From: Candidatus Nitrospira neomarina
GTDB lineage: Bacteria > Nitrospirota > Nitrospiria > Nitrospirales > UBA8639
Direction of reading: 5' to 3'
Assembly (NCBI RefSeq): GCF_032051675.1
Contig: NZ_CP116968.1
Location: 806,001-870,000, forward strand
DNA: 64,000 bases
In this document: positions 40,874 through 50,031 of the stretch, piece after piece
Position numbering within the stretch: the first letter of the stretch is position 1
Layout: every line of letters starts with the position of its first letter
Made by a program: the position numbers and the translations under genes
Notes under the pieces: model-generated
Told to the model about the DNA's origin: nothing
What the model saw: the letters and a program-made list of their open reading frames with translations, nothing else
Databases searched by the model: none

Positions 40874-42271
40874 ATGGGAATTTTTCGGGAATATGATATT
40901 CGCGGGATTGTTGCACACGATTTAGGTCCTGATGTGGTTGAACGAATCGGCCGTGCCTATGCGACCCTGGCTAGAGCACGCGGTGTCTACAATATCGCGG
41001 TGGGGCGGGATGGCCGTTTAACTTCATCAGCACTTCGGGATCATCTTGTTGCCGGCCTGACTCGTTCAGGGATTAATGTACTTGATCTTGGCCTATGTGC
41101 GACCCCCTTACTGTATTTTTCTTTGTTTTCCTGTGATGTCGACGGGGGTATCATGATTACCGGCAGTCACAATGCAGCTGAGTATAACGGGTTTAAGATG
41201 TGTATAGGCCGGGAAGCACTGTACGGGGCTGATATACAGAAATTACAGGAAATTTATGAGAGCGGCGAGTTCGCATCCGGGTCAGGAACGGTGTTAACGC
41301 AAACCATCATTCCGGAATATCTCAAATTTTTACAAGAACATTTTTCTTCTCTGAAAGCCCAGGGACTTCGGGTTGTGATTGATTGCGGAAATGGGGCGGC
41401 GTCTCTGTTTGCCAAAGAAGCTTTGGAACAATTGGGATGCGATGTGACCGGATTGTATTGCGATTTAGATGGTCATTTTCCCAACCATCATCCGGACCCC
41501 ACTGTGCTGGATAATCTCAAGGACCTGATTAAGATGGTCAAAGAAACCGGGGCTGATGTGGGAATCGGGTACGATGGTGATGCCGACCGAATTGGCGTCA
41601 TTGATGAACAGGGGCAGATTATGTGGGGTGACCGGTTATTACTCCTTTTTGCCCGGGATGTGCTGGATGATCATCCAGGGTGTTCCATTATTTCAGAGGT
41701 GAAAGCCTCTCAGGGGTTGTATGACGATATTCAAAAACAGGGTGGACGGGGTATTATGTGGAAGACGGGACATTCCATCATCAAAGCCAAAATGAAAGAG
41801 GAAAAGGCGTTGCTTGCCGGGGAGATGTCGGGTCACCTGTTTTTTGCCGATCGGTACTATGGATATGACGATGCCATTTATGCTTCTTGTCGGCTTATCG
41901 AAATTCTTGTGAAACGGAAGAAGCCCCTGTCTTCGCTGTTGGCTGATATTCCTCAAACGGTGGTGACTCCTGAAATTCGAGTAGATTGTCCGGATGATCA
42001 AAAATTTTCATTAGTCGAAATGGTGAAAATCCGTTTGATGCATGCGGCTAACACGCAAAATTCGAAGACATCAGTTTTGCCCATTCGTGACATCATTACC
42101 ATTGATGGCATTCGTGTCCGTTTTGACGAAGGATGGGGCCTGATTCGAGCCTCGAATACTCAACCAGCATTGGTCCTTCGCTTTGAAGCCTCTTCCCACA
42201 CTCATCTCACTCAAATTCAGGCCTACCTGGAAGGACAACTTTCTGAAGCCACGGTAGATCTCACCACCTAA
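40874..42271 (+). CDS. Phosphomannomutase/phosphoglucomutase (ManB/AlgC)
   Basis: Interconverts mannose-6-P and mannose-1-P (and glucose phosphates), feeding ManC. N-terminus MGIFREYDIRGIVAHDLGPD; active serine loop IMITGSHNAAEYNGFKMCIG (Ser; usual TASHNPxxxNG with Ala-Ala in place of Pro); metal loop GYDGDADRIGVID; sugar loop AGEMSGHLFFADRYYGYDDA; phosphate loop RASNTQPALVLRFEA. 465 aa. In the usual order for an AlgC-type enzyme; the dual-specificity form is likelier than pure PMM. Confidence 0.92.
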   Translation: MGIFREYDIRGIVAHDLGPDVVERIGRAYATLARARGVYNIAVGRDGRLTSSALRDHLVAGLTRSGINVLDLGLCATPLLYFSLFSCDVDGGIMITGSHNAAEYNGFKMCIGREALYGADIQKLQEIYESGEFASGSGTVLTQTIIPEYLKFLQEHFSSLKAQGLRVVIDCGNGAASLFAKEALEQLGCDVTGLYCDLDGHFPNHHPDPTVLDNLKDLIKMVKETGADVGIGYDGDADRIGVIDEQGQIMWGDRLLLLFARDVLDDHPGCSIISEVKASQGLYDDIQKQGGRGIMWKTGHSIIKAKMKEEKALLAGEMSGHLFFADRYYGYDDAIYASCRLIEILVKRKKPLSSLLADIPQTVVTPEIRVDCPDDQKFSLVEMVKIRLMHAANTQNSKTSVLPIRDIITIDGIRVRFDEGWGLIRASNTQPALVLRFEASSHTHLTQIQAYLEGQLSEATVDLTT

Positions 42272-42472
42272 GCTCTCCCCGAATTATTGACCTTTTTATT
42301 TCAGATCGTGTCTGTGGGCATTCTCAACCCCTTCTGGTGAAGGCGTCGTCAATTCGATCAGGAACTTTTGTGGTATCCATCACCATAAAAGCTCGGCGTT
42401 TAATATGCCAGCGGGATTTATTCGTGAGAATATTTCTTTCCGACCGAAACGCGATTTTCTCTCGAACGTGCG

Positions 42473-42501
42473 TTGCTCCTTTATGCGGAAAAGCATATAA
42501 T
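42473..42501 (+). promoter_or_regulatory. Sigma-70-type promoter of fbp
   Basis: Consensus -10 TATAAT (42496-42501), 17-base spacer, weak -35 TTGCTC (42473-42478). The start codon is 36 bases beyond the -10. Confidence 0.5.
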
Positions 42502-42536
42502 GAAAAACCTCTAGTATCGTCTATGGATCATGATTG

Positions 42537-43544
42537 ATGACTCCGCGTTTTTCCTTATCGACACATACCTTCCGTGAGCAAGCCCCTATTCCTGGAACCT
42601 CCGGTGAATTTTCCCGCATCATCATGCAAATTGCACTGGGCGGGAAACTCATTGCCCAGGATCTTCGAAAAGCCGGGTTGAGTCAATTCCTGGGTTCTAC
42701 GGGGTTAATTAATGTGCAAGGCGAAGAGGTCCAAAAGTTGGACGAACGGGCCAATCAGATATTTTTGGATGTGTTTGAGCACATGGAACTGGTGAGTACG
42801 CTGGTTTCAGAGGAAATGGAAAAGCCCTACCTCATCAAAGAAGCCGATGGTCAAGGACGGTATGCGGTCTTTTTGGATCCTTTGGATGGCTCGTCTAATA
42901 TTGATGTCAACGCGTCTTTAGGGTCCATTTTTTCCATTCACCGCCTTTCCGTTGAGGGTTTCCCAACTTCTGAAGATGCTTTGCGAAAAAAAGGGTGCGA
43001 TCAGGTGGCTGCCGGATATGTCTTGTATGGATCGAGTGTGCTTTTAGTGTATACCTGCGGCCATGGTGTGCACCAATTCACGTTGGATCAGGAGGCCGGG
43101 GAGTTTTTCCTCTCAGCCAAAAATATTCAAATTCCCAAGCATGGGAAAATTTATAGTGTGAATGAAGGTAATTACCAAAAATGGTCTGCCGGCACTCAGC
43201 AATTTCTTGACTATCTTCACGAAGTCGATGTTCAGACAGGCAGACCATACACCAGCCGTTATTCCGGGTGTTTTGTGGCTGATGTGCATCGTGTGTTGTG
43301 CAAGGGTGGTCTCTATATGTATCCGGGAGAGCAGAAAAACCCTGAGGGAAAATTGAGGCTCATGTATGAAGCCGCACCCTTATCATTTTTGGTTGAACAA
43401 GCCGGTGGTATGGGGAGTACGGGTGTTGAGCCCGTCAATCAACTAATACCGAAAGCCCTTCACCAGAGAGTCCCTTTATATATTGGCAGTCAGGATGATG
43501 TGACCAAAGCTGAAGCGTTCCTGCGGTCTGAGTCACCGATCTAG
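42537..43544 (+). CDS. fbp: Fructose-1,6-bisphosphatase, class I
   Basis: Gluconeogenic/Calvin-type phosphatase. Features: LSTLVSEEME (metal Glu), VFLDPLDGSSNIDVNASLGS (metal site DPLDGSSN), GYVLYGSSVLLVYTCG, NEGNYQKW, TSRYSGCFVADVHRVLCKGG, MYPGEQKNPEGKLRLMYEAA (substrate loop) and PLSFLVEQAGGMGSTG. 335 aa, normal. ATG 42537; an in-frame TTG lies one codon upstream. A separate transcript is likely from the promoter 40 bases upstream. The aldolase and transketolase elsewhere in the window belong to the same pathway. Confidence 0.95.
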   Translation: MTPRFSLSTHTFREQAPIPGTSGEFSRIIMQIALGGKLIAQDLRKAGLSQFLGSTGLINVQGEEVQKLDERANQIFLDVFEHMELVSTLVSEEMEKPYLIKEADGQGRYAVFLDPLDGSSNIDVNASLGSIFSIHRLSVEGFPTSEDALRKKGCDQVAAGYVLYGSSVLLVYTCGHGVHQFTLDQEAGEFFLSAKNIQIPKHGKIYSVNEGNYQKWSAGTQQFLDYLHEVDVQTGRPYTSRYSGCFVADVHRVLCKGGLYMYPGEQKNPEGKLRLMYEAAPLSFLVEQAGGMGSTGVEPVNQLIPKALHQRVPLYIGSQDDVTKAEAFLRSESPI

Positions 43545-43560
43545 GGAAGGAGAATCTCCT

Positions 43561-44586
43561 ATGGTGTTGCGAATGATATTTATAGGCGTTGGGGTGGTCT
43601 TAGGTATGGCCTTGGCATGGGGAGCAACCGAGGGCCAAATAGGTATTCTGCTCATGGGCGGGGGAATCGGGGCAGGGGTTGGTGCAATAATTCTGGCTGT
43701 GGAACACCGATTGAAGGCCGCGCCTTTACCATTTGTCGTGTGTGGAGGGGGCGGATTAGTTGTTGGTCTCCTTGTGGCGGGGTTGATTGCTTCGGTGACC
43801 GGATTAGTCGCACGCTCTCCTAATACCGTCTTTACCCTTTTGGCCAGCTTGGTGATTTTTTTAGGAATCCCTTATTGGGGATTAATCATGGGAATACGAT
43901 TTGCCACTGAAGGATGGGCTACATCAGCCATTACAACAGGCGGTACGGAGTCGGTTCGCATCAAAAAATTGCTGGATACCAGCGTCATCATCGATGGTCG
44001 GATTGCAGATTTGTGCGAAACGGGCTTTATTGAGGGAACCCTTGTCGTTCCACATTTTATTCTCCAGGAGTTACAGCATATTTCGGATTCTTCTGATGGA
44101 TTAAAGCGGGCACGTGGGAGACGAGGGTTGGATATTTTAAATGTCCTTCAAAAAGTCAGCAACATTAAGGTAGACCTGGTAGAAGATGATTTTCCTCATG
44201 TGAAAGAGGTGGATACAAAACTCATTGAACTCGCGAAGCAAATGGATGCAAAGGTGCTGACCAATGATTTTAATCTCAATAAGGTGGCCGGGATCCAAGG
44301 CGTCAGGGTGCTGAACATTAATGACTTGTGTAATGCGTTGAAACCGGTGGTTCTCCCCGGTGAGACGATCCGGGTTTTTGTTTTGAAAGAAGGGAAAGAG
44401 GCCGGGCAAGGTGTGGCCTATTTAGATGATGGCACCATGGTGGTGGTTGACCATGCCAAGCGATGGATCGGCAAAAATGCGGATGTGATTGTGACGAGTG
44501 TTCTGCAAACGAGTGCCGGCCGAATGATTTTTACCCGCCTGAAAGAAGAAACTGAACACGAGGAGTTAAGCTTTTCGCGTGTTTAA
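43561..44586 (+). CDS. Membrane-anchored PIN/TRAM-domain protein (YacL-like)
   Basis: Four N-terminal membrane helices (residues 1-110), then a PIN nuclease domain: KLLDTSVIIDGRIADLCETG (Asp), VVPHFILQELQHISDSSDGL (Glu), RGRRGLDILNVLQ and KVLTNDFNLNKVAGIQGVRV (Asp), and a C-terminal TRAM domain (GETIRVFVLKEGKEAGQGVA). 341 aa. Family members are putative membrane-bound RNases; function not established. GGAAGGAG lies before ATG 43561 and the 3' end overlaps ispD by 8 bp, a link kept in Firmicutes. Confidence 0.9.
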   Translation: MVLRMIFIGVGVVLGMALAWGATEGQIGILLMGGGIGAGVGAIILAVEHRLKAAPLPFVVCGGGGLVVGLLVAGLIASVTGLVARSPNTVFTLLASLVIFLGIPYWGLIMGIRFATEGWATSAITTGGTESVRIKKLLDTSVIIDGRIADLCETGFIEGTLVVPHFILQELQHISDSSDGLKRARGRRGLDILNVLQKVSNIKVDLVEDDFPHVKEVDTKLIELAKQMDAKVLTNDFNLNKVAGIQGVRVLNINDLCNALKPVVLPGETIRVFVLKEGKEAGQGVAYLDDGTMVVVDHAKRWIGKNADVIVTSVLQTSAGRMIFTRLKEETEHEELSFSRV

Positions 44587-45283
44587 TTCCGTTGTGGCGG
44601 TGATTCCTGCCGCGGGCCTTGGTACCCGCATGGGAGGAAATACTCCCAAGCAATATCTTACTCTTGGTAATCTGCCTCTCTTAGTGCATTCACTCCAGGT
44701 TTTTCAACAACTCGAGGAGATCTGCGAAGTCATTCTCTCCGTTCCGGCCTCGGACCGGGAGTATTGCTGGCGTGAAATAGTGAAACCTTTTGGTCTAGAG
44801 AAAGTCGCCAAAGTGGTGGCGGGTGGAGCGCGGCGGCAGGATTCTGTCAGAAACGGACTTGCGGCCATATCCGACCGACCCGATGGGGTTTTGGTTCATG
44901 ATGGTGTCCGTCCCTTTATTGACCAACGCATGGTCAGGAATGTGATCGATTGTGCCGGAAAAACAGGGGCGGCGGTGGTGGCAATGCCGATCCATGATAC
45001 GGTAAAGCGGGTTGATGCATCTGGGATCATTCAAGAGACGCTGAAGAGGGAAGAACTCTGGCAGATTCAGACACCGCAGGTATTCCGGTATGACTGGCTG
45101 GTTGAGGCACATCAACAGGCGCAACAACACCAATGGGACGTCACCGACGATGCGGCCCTCATTGAACGGATGGGTTACCCTGTTTCCGTTGTGGAGGGGA
45201 GTTGTTTTAATATAAAAGTGACCAAGCCGGATGATCTGGTGTTTGGGGAAGCCATTTTGGGAACGATTGGAAGCCGAAGGTGA
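44579..45283 (+). CDS. ispD: 2-C-methyl-D-erythritol 4-phosphate cytidylyltransferase IspD
   Basis: MEP isoprenoid pathway: makes CDP-ME from MEP and CTP. N-terminus VVAVIPAAGLGTRMGGNTPKQY (first segment below the 20 limit: AAGLGTRMGGNTPKQY) with the CTP-binding Gly-rich loop and Lys; VAGGARRQDSVRNGL; VLVHDGVRPFI; PIHDTVKRVD; WQIQTPQVFRYDWL; VTDDAALIERMGYPV; FNIKVTKPDDL. 234 aa. GTG start overlaps the preceding PIN/TRAM gene. Its pathway partner ispF lies 56 bp downstream. Confidence 0.96.
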   Translation: MFNSVVAVIPAAGLGTRMGGNTPKQYLTLGNLPLLVHSLQVFQQLEEICEVILSVPASDREYCWREIVKPFGLEKVAKVVAGGARRQDSVRNGLAAISDRPDGVLVHDGVRPFIDQRMVRNVIDCAGKTGAAVVAMPIHDTVKRVDASGIIQETLKREELWQIQTPQVFRYDWLVEAHQQAQQHQWDVTDDAALIERMGYPVSVVEGSCFNIKVTKPDDLVFGEAILGTIGSRR

Positions 45284-45338
45284 AATTTCAGGCTAGCCTT
45301 CATTTACATGGATTTTTTTCGCTCGTCTTTGATGTGAT

Positions 45339-45821
45339 ATGAGAGTTGGTCAAGGTTATGATATTCATCCATTCCGGGAAGGCCGTCCCCTGATTTTGGG
45401 TGGCGTGGTCGTCCCCCATTCTCTAGGGCTGGATGGGCATTCCGATGCGGATGCCTTAACCCATGCCGTTTGCGACGCCATTCTAGGAGCCATGGGAGAA
45501 GGAGATCTTGGAACACGGTACCCAAGTAGTAATCCAGAATACAAAAATCTCTCGAGTTTGGTTATGCTAGGAAGTGTTGCACAATGCCTTCGTGATAAAG
45601 GATTTTACCTGGTGAATCTGGATACGGTCATTTTAGCCCAGGCACCGAAATTAGCCCCGTATACGGCCTCGATGCAAGAAAGTCTTGCGAAAGTGCTGCA
45701 GGTTTCCCCTTCTCAGGTCAATGTCAAAGTCAAAAGTGGAGAGGGAATTGGAATGATCGGGCGGACAGAAGGCATTGCGACAATGGCCATTTGTCTCATT
45801 GAATGCACCACGCCTTTATGA
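45339..45821 (+). CDS. ispF: 2-C-methyl-D-erythritol 2,4-cyclodiphosphate synthase IspF
   Basis: Cyclises CDP-MEP phosphate to MEcPP. N-terminus MRVGQGYDIHPFREGRPLIL with the Zn-binding Asp-x-His; GLDGHSDADALTHAVCDAIL (HSDAD motif and His); GAMGEGDLGTRYPSS; VNLDTVILAQAPKLAPY; VNVKVKSGEGIGMIGRTEGI (family GxxGR motif). 160 aa. It follows ispD and is followed by cysE. Confidence 0.97.
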   Translation: MRVGQGYDIHPFREGRPLILGGVVVPHSLGLDGHSDADALTHAVCDAILGAMGEGDLGTRYPSSNPEYKNLSSLVMLGSVAQCLRDKGFYLVNLDTVILAQAPKLAPYTASMQESLAKVLQVSPSQVNVKVKSGEGIGMIGRTEGIATMAICLIECTTPL

Positions 45822-45868
45822 AATGATGCCGTCTCCTTTTCCTTGGGGTATATCCGTATGGTGGGCGT

Positions 45869-46519
45869 ATGCGATGGGTTAAACGAATTACTGAAGATCT
45901 ACATGCGGTTTTTGAGCGCGATCCGGCGGCAACCAGTCGCTGGGAAGTCTTGCTGGCCTACTCAGGTTTTCATGCATTATTAGCTCATCGGGTGGCTCAC
46001 TGGTTATGGGGGAAAAACATTCCGATTGTTCCGCGGTTAATTTCGCAACTGGCTCGATGGCTGACCGGTATAGAAATTCATCCAGGCGCTCAGATTGGAC
46101 GAGGGTTTTTCATTGACCATGGGATGGGGGTCGTGATTGGCGAAACTGCTGTTCTGGGCGACTTTGTCACCCTCTTTCAAGGCGTGACGCTGGGTGGAAC
46201 CGGGAAAGAACGTGGTAAGCGCCATCCAACATTGGGAAACCATGTGGTCGTTGGAGCTGGAGCAAAAGTGCTTGGGAATATCACGATCGGAGATTTTGTC
46301 AAAATTGGAGCCAATTCGGTGGTTCTTCGGTCAGTGCCTTCGAATTCAACGGTCATTGGGATACCCGGCAGAATTATTAAAACCATTGGAGATCGGGTGC
46401 CTGAAGCAACCATGGATCATGCCAATATTCCGGATCCGATAGCTGAACGGTTTGATGCGATGGAACAAGAACTCATCGCCCTACGAAAACAGATGGAACA
46501 ATCTGAGAAGGAATTGTAA
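45869..46519 (+). CDS. cysE: Serine O-acetyltransferase CysE
   Basis: First step of cysteine synthesis. N-terminal helical domain (DLHAVFERDPAATSRWEVLL, SGFHALLAHRVAHWLWG), then left-handed beta-helix hexapeptides: TGIEIHPGAQIGRGFFIDHG, GVVIGETAVLGDFVTLFQGV, LGGTGKERGKRHPTLGNHVV, GAKVLGNITIGDFVKIGANS. 216 aa, resembling the short CysE of Firmicutes/cyanobacteria. C-terminal tail is acidic and helical. No cysK is next to it. Confidence 0.94.
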   Translation: MRWVKRITEDLHAVFERDPAATSRWEVLLAYSGFHALLAHRVAHWLWGKNIPIVPRLISQLARWLTGIEIHPGAQIGRGFFIDHGMGVVIGETAVLGDFVTLFQGVTLGGTGKERGKRHPTLGNHVVVGAGAKVLGNITIGDFVKIGANSVVLRSVPSNSTVIGIPGRIIKTIGDRVPEATMDHANIPDPIAERFDAMEQELIALRKQMEQSEKEL

Positions 46520-46546
46520 TGGACGCGAGGGAATGCTTTATATTGT

Positions 46547-46569
46547 TTTAGAAGGAGAGGTCTTCTAAA
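46547..46569 (+). repeat. 8-bp inverted repeat before the aldolase gene
   Basis: TTTAGAAG (46547-46554) and CTTCTAAA (46562-46569) around a 7-base loop, 55 bases before the GTG of the next gene. Could be an operator or an mRNA hairpin; no T-run follows. Confidence 0.35.
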
Positions 46570-46623
46570 CTACCCAACAAGTCTGACCGCTGGGAATATT
46601 TTGTTGAAAGGGAGGGATATTTT

Positions 46624-47565
46624 GTGAAGGGATCCAACGTTATCACACCACGAGTCAAAGAAATATTACGGAATTATGATGGTAATGTTCCTGGAGTTCT
46701 TGCAAATATTGCCAGGTTGTTGATGACGGGGCGGTTGGCCGGGACCGGTCGTTTGGTGATTCTACCGGTGGACCAGGGCTTTGAGCATGGTCCTGCAAGA
46801 AGTTTTGCCGTCAATTCTGCAGGGTATGACCCCCACTATCATTTTCAGCTGGGAATTGATGCCGGTTGTAATGCTTACGCGGCTCCTCTGGGGTTTCTAG
46901 AGGCGGGGGCGGCAGAATATGCCGGTCAAATTCCACTCATACTGAAATTGAACAATAATGATTCACTATTTGAAAGCAAGGATCCCAATTCTGCAATTAC
47001 CGGGAGTGTCCACGATGCACTACGCTTAGGGTGCTGTGCAGTGGGATATACGATATATCCAGGGTCTGCCCATAGCCAGGAAATGTATAATCATCTGCGG
47101 GAAATTGCCCAGGAGGCGAAGTCCCACGGATTGGCGGTGGTGGTGTGGTCGTATCCCCGGGGAGCAGGACTCAGCAAGGAAGGGGAAACCGGAATCGATG
47201 TCGTCGCCTACGCCGCCCAAATTGCGGCCCAACTCGGGGCTCACATTGTCAAAGTGAAGGTGCCCTCAAATCATATTGAGCAGGCGGCGGCAAAAAAAGT
47301 GTACGAGGCCGAAAAGATTCCTATTAGCACGCCAGCGGAACGTATCCGCCATGTGGTGCAGAGTACCTTTCAGGGGCGACGCATTGTCATCTTTTCGGGC
47401 GGGGCCAAAGGGGAAGATCAGAAAATTTTCGATGAAGCCAGAGGAATACGGGACGGTGGAGGTTTTGGATCCATTATTGGGAGAAATTCTTTTCAACGGC
47501 CGAGACCGGAGGCTCTTGAATTTCTCTCAACCGTTATGAAAATCTATGCCGGAGAACCTTCATGA
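46624..47565 (+). CDS. Class I fructose-bisphosphate aldolase, DhnA/archaeal type
   Basis: Schiff-base aldolase of the DhnA (FbaB) type. Features: GRLVILPVDQGFEHGPARSF (Asp-Gln-Gly-x-Glu-His-Gly), IPLILKLNNNDSLF, GSVHDALRLGCCAVGYTIYP, VVVWSYPRGAG, AAQLGAHIVKVKVPSNHI (likely Schiff-base Lys), RRIVIFSGGAKG and GGGFGSIIGRNSFQRP (phosphate-binding end). 313 aa. GTG 46624 has GGGAGGG upstream. Archaeal relatives are sometimes bifunctional with FBPase activity, but that is a different family and a true FBPase is coded at 42537. Confidence 0.92.
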   Translation: MKGSNVITPRVKEILRNYDGNVPGVLANIARLLMTGRLAGTGRLVILPVDQGFEHGPARSFAVNSAGYDPHYHFQLGIDAGCNAYAAPLGFLEAGAAEYAGQIPLILKLNNNDSLFESKDPNSAITGSVHDALRLGCCAVGYTIYPGSAHSQEMYNHLREIAQEAKSHGLAVVVWSYPRGAGLSKEGETGIDVVAYAAQIAAQLGAHIVKVKVPSNHIEQAAAKKVYEAEKIPISTPAERIRHVVQSTFQGRRIVIFSGGAKGEDQKIFDEARGIRDGGGFGSIIGRNSFQRPRPEALEFLSTVMKIYAGEPS

Positions 47566-47629
47566 CGATTGCAGCAGTCAGGTCGAGAAAGCTGTATGCC
47601 ATACAGACGGGTCCAGGAAGGCCGTGGAA

Positions 47630-48904
47630 TCAGGGATATAACCCTCGGCATTGATGGGCTTGAGCCACTTCCTCAATTCCTGCGATCAATGCGGCGGTTC
47701 TCATTGTCAGTTTTTTCTCCTCGGCATGATAGAGTATGCGGTGAAAGGCCGCGGTGATGATGTTCCTGAGTCGGCTGTGGATATCTGATTCCTGCCAAGA
47801 AAATCGTTGGGCGTCCTGTACCCATTCAAAATATGAGACAATGACTCCGCCGGCATTCGCGAGAATATCCGGGACAACAAAAATTCCTCGTTCCTGTAAA
47901 ATGGCATCCGCTTCAAGAGTTGTTGGGCCGTTAGCTGCCTCGATCAGGTACTGGCATTGAAGGCGCCATGCGTTATTGACGGTGATTTGTTCAGACACTG
48001 CCGCCGGAATGAGCACATGGCAGGGCAGCAGGAGTAGGTCTTCGTTAAAAATGGGTTCTCCAAATTGTTTAAGAGAAGGAATCGACGCTTTCTCGGTCTC
48101 CAGGTGAGAGAGAATACCTGGAATATCCAGACCTTTTTGATTATACAACCCGCCCAACTGATCGCTGATCGCCAGTATTTTTACGCCTTCCTGATGAAGA
48201 ATTCGTGCAGTATGGGATCCGACATTGCCAAACCCTTGAATGACTACGGTCGTGTCTGAAGTGGACAAACCAAAATGACGTAGGACTTCCAACGTTACAT
48301 CCACCACTCCACGACCCGTCGCTTCTTCTCTGCCAAGGGTGCCTCCAATTGAAAGGGGTTTGCCCGTGACCACCCCACGGACGGTAAATCCCACCTGCTG
48401 ACTAAAGGTATCCATTATCCATCCCATAACTTGCTGATTCGTGCCGATATCCGGGGCGGGAATATCTTTGTCGGGTCCCAATAATGGAAAAATTTCTGCG
48501 ATGTAGCGTCGGGTAACGCCTTCTAACTCAGCTGGAGAAAGCATGGAAGGATTGACTGCGACTCCGCCTTTCGCTCCTCCGAATGGTAGCCCCGCTAACG
48601 CCGTTTTCCAGGTCATCCACATGGCCAAGGCCGCGACCTCTCCGAGACTGACGTCGGGATGATAGCGAATGCCGCCTTTTGTGGGGCCGCGGGCTACATC
48701 ATGATGCACTCGATAGCCACGGAAGACTTGAACTTTTCCGTTATCCATTCGGACAGGGATGCTGACGCAGAGAGACCGCTGAGGGGCTTTGAGGCGATCG
48801 AGAAGGCCTGAGTCTAGATTCATATGATGGGCCGCCTGATCAAATTGAGCCACAGCCAAGCGGAATGTTGGATGATTGAACTCTGGAGCAAAGTCAGTGT
48901 TCAT
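47630..48904 (-). CDS. Glutamate dehydrogenase (Glu/Leu/Phe/Val dehydrogenase family)
   Basis: Oxidises glutamate to 2-oxoglutarate or makes glutamate from ammonia. Features: VFRGYRVHHDVARGPTKGGI, MTWKTALAGLPFGGAKGGVA (catalytic Lys), DKDIPAPDIGTNQQVMGWIM (Asp), VVIQGFGNVGSHTARIL (Rossmann), LIPAAVSEQITVNNA, IEAANGPTT and NAGGVIVSYFEWVQD. 424 aa, the NAD-type hexameric size (rocG/gudB-like). ATG 48904 lacks an obvious ribosome site. It stands alone, converging on the aldolase gene. Confidence 0.93.
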   Translation of the reverse strand: MNTDFAPEFNHPTFRLAVAQFDQAAHHMNLDSGLLDRLKAPQRSLCVSIPVRMDNGKVQVFRGYRVHHDVARGPTKGGIRYHPDVSLGEVAALAMWMTWKTALAGLPFGGAKGGVAVNPSMLSPAELEGVTRRYIAEIFPLLGPDKDIPAPDIGTNQQVMGWIMDTFSQQVGFTVRGVVTGKPLSIGGTLGREEATGRGVVDVTLEVLRHFGLSTSDTTVVIQGFGNVGSHTARILHQEGVKILAISDQLGGLYNQKGLDIPGILSHLETEKASIPSLKQFGEPIFNEDLLLLPCHVLIPAAVSEQITVNNAWRLQCQYLIEAANGPTTLEADAILQERGIFVVPDILANAGGVIVSYFEWVQDAQRFSWQESDIHSRLRNIITAAFHRILYHAEEKKLTMRTAALIAGIEEVAQAHQCRGLYP

Positions 48905-49153
48905 ACGAAGTATCCGGTGAGATGGTTGAAATCTCGTTTTTTAATTATATCAGGAATTTCGGCGTAAGTAGTTTCTTTCCCTGGAAAAAGTTTAGGCCTT
49001 CTGAGGGATAAATAGTCAGCTACCAATGGGATTAAATCAAAAAAAATTCTAAAAGGCTTCCGCCGTCCGTGACCTATTGCGGGAATGACAAGCGTTGCAG
49101 ATGGGCCATTCGGCATGATTCATGGCAGGGGTTTTTAAAATCCTCGTGAGGGT

Positions 49154-49888
49154 CTAGTAGAACACCTGAAGGAGATAAAGCCCTTGGGGAGGAGCGGTTT
49201 CTCCTGCAGCCCGTCGGTCTTTAGCCTGAAGAATATCTTGAATGGACGCCGGTGATCTTTTGTGTCGTCCGACTTCGGTCAGGGTGCCAATAATCGCCCG
49301 AACCATTTGCTTCAGGAATCGATTGGCCTGGATCTGAATGATCAGGGAGGTGAGATCCGAGCTGAGGGAAACTTGGGACACGACGCACATGGGGTCCGAT
49401 GTACTGGCACGTGGGCCTTGAAATGAGGTGAAGTCATGACAACCTATCAATCCAGACATGGCCTGCCGGATGGCCGGGATATCCAGGTCATAGGGTAGGT
49501 GCCAGACACGATGACGATCGATAGCCGGGCGGGCGGGATGTCTTGAGATTCGATATTCATACAATTTTTCTTTTGCGCTATAGCGAGCATGAAACGATGC
49601 AGGAACCTCTTCACTCGACAGGACAGAAATGTCGTGCGGAAGGGCGCTATTAATGGCGAGTCTCCACTTATGAATGGGAATGGGTCTGTCAGTTTGAAAG
49701 CTGACGACTTGTCCACGGGCATGGACGCCAGCGTCGGTTCGTCCAGCGGCGATGACAGAAATGTGTTGTTGGGTGATGCGTGTGAGCGCTGTTTCTAGTG
49801 CGGCTTGTATGGTTGGCTGATTGGGTTGTCGTTGCCATCCAACGTAAGCCGTGCCGTCATATTCGATTGTTAGTTTAACCGTAGCCAT
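49154..49888 (-). CDS. truA: tRNA pseudouridine(38-40) synthase TruA
   Basis: Modifies U38-U40 in the anticodon stem. N-terminus VKLTIEYDGTAYVGWQRQPN, catalytic motif IAAGRTDAGVHARGQVVSFQ (Asp), LPHDISVLSSEEVPASFHAR, LYEYRISRHP, ANRFLKQMVRAIIGTLTEVG and GETAPPQGLYLLQVFY. 244 aa. Ends 143 bp downstream of the amidase start region; nothing else sits between apart from a 140 bp gap. Confidence 0.95.
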   Translation of the reverse strand: MATVKLTIEYDGTAYVGWQRQPNQPTIQAALETALTRITQQHISVIAAGRTDAGVHARGQVVSFQTDRPIPIHKWRLAINSALPHDISVLSSEEVPASFHARYSAKEKLYEYRISRHPARPAIDRHRVWHLPYDLDIPAIRQAMSGLIGCHDFTSFQGPRASTSDPMCVVSQVSLSSDLTSLIIQIQANRFLKQMVRAIIGTLTEVGRHKRSPASIQDILQAKDRRAAGETAPPQGLYLLQVFY

Positions 49889-50031
49889 GATTCGAAGGGG
49901 AAGGAGGATGACGAAACGGGATTCGGGGTCATGAAAGCTATGGGCGTGGAAATCATGAGATTACCGTGTGCTGGTAGTTATGGGAGCGTGAGGCCAGAGG
50001 AGTCAATTGAAGAAGGCGGAGACCGTCCCGG

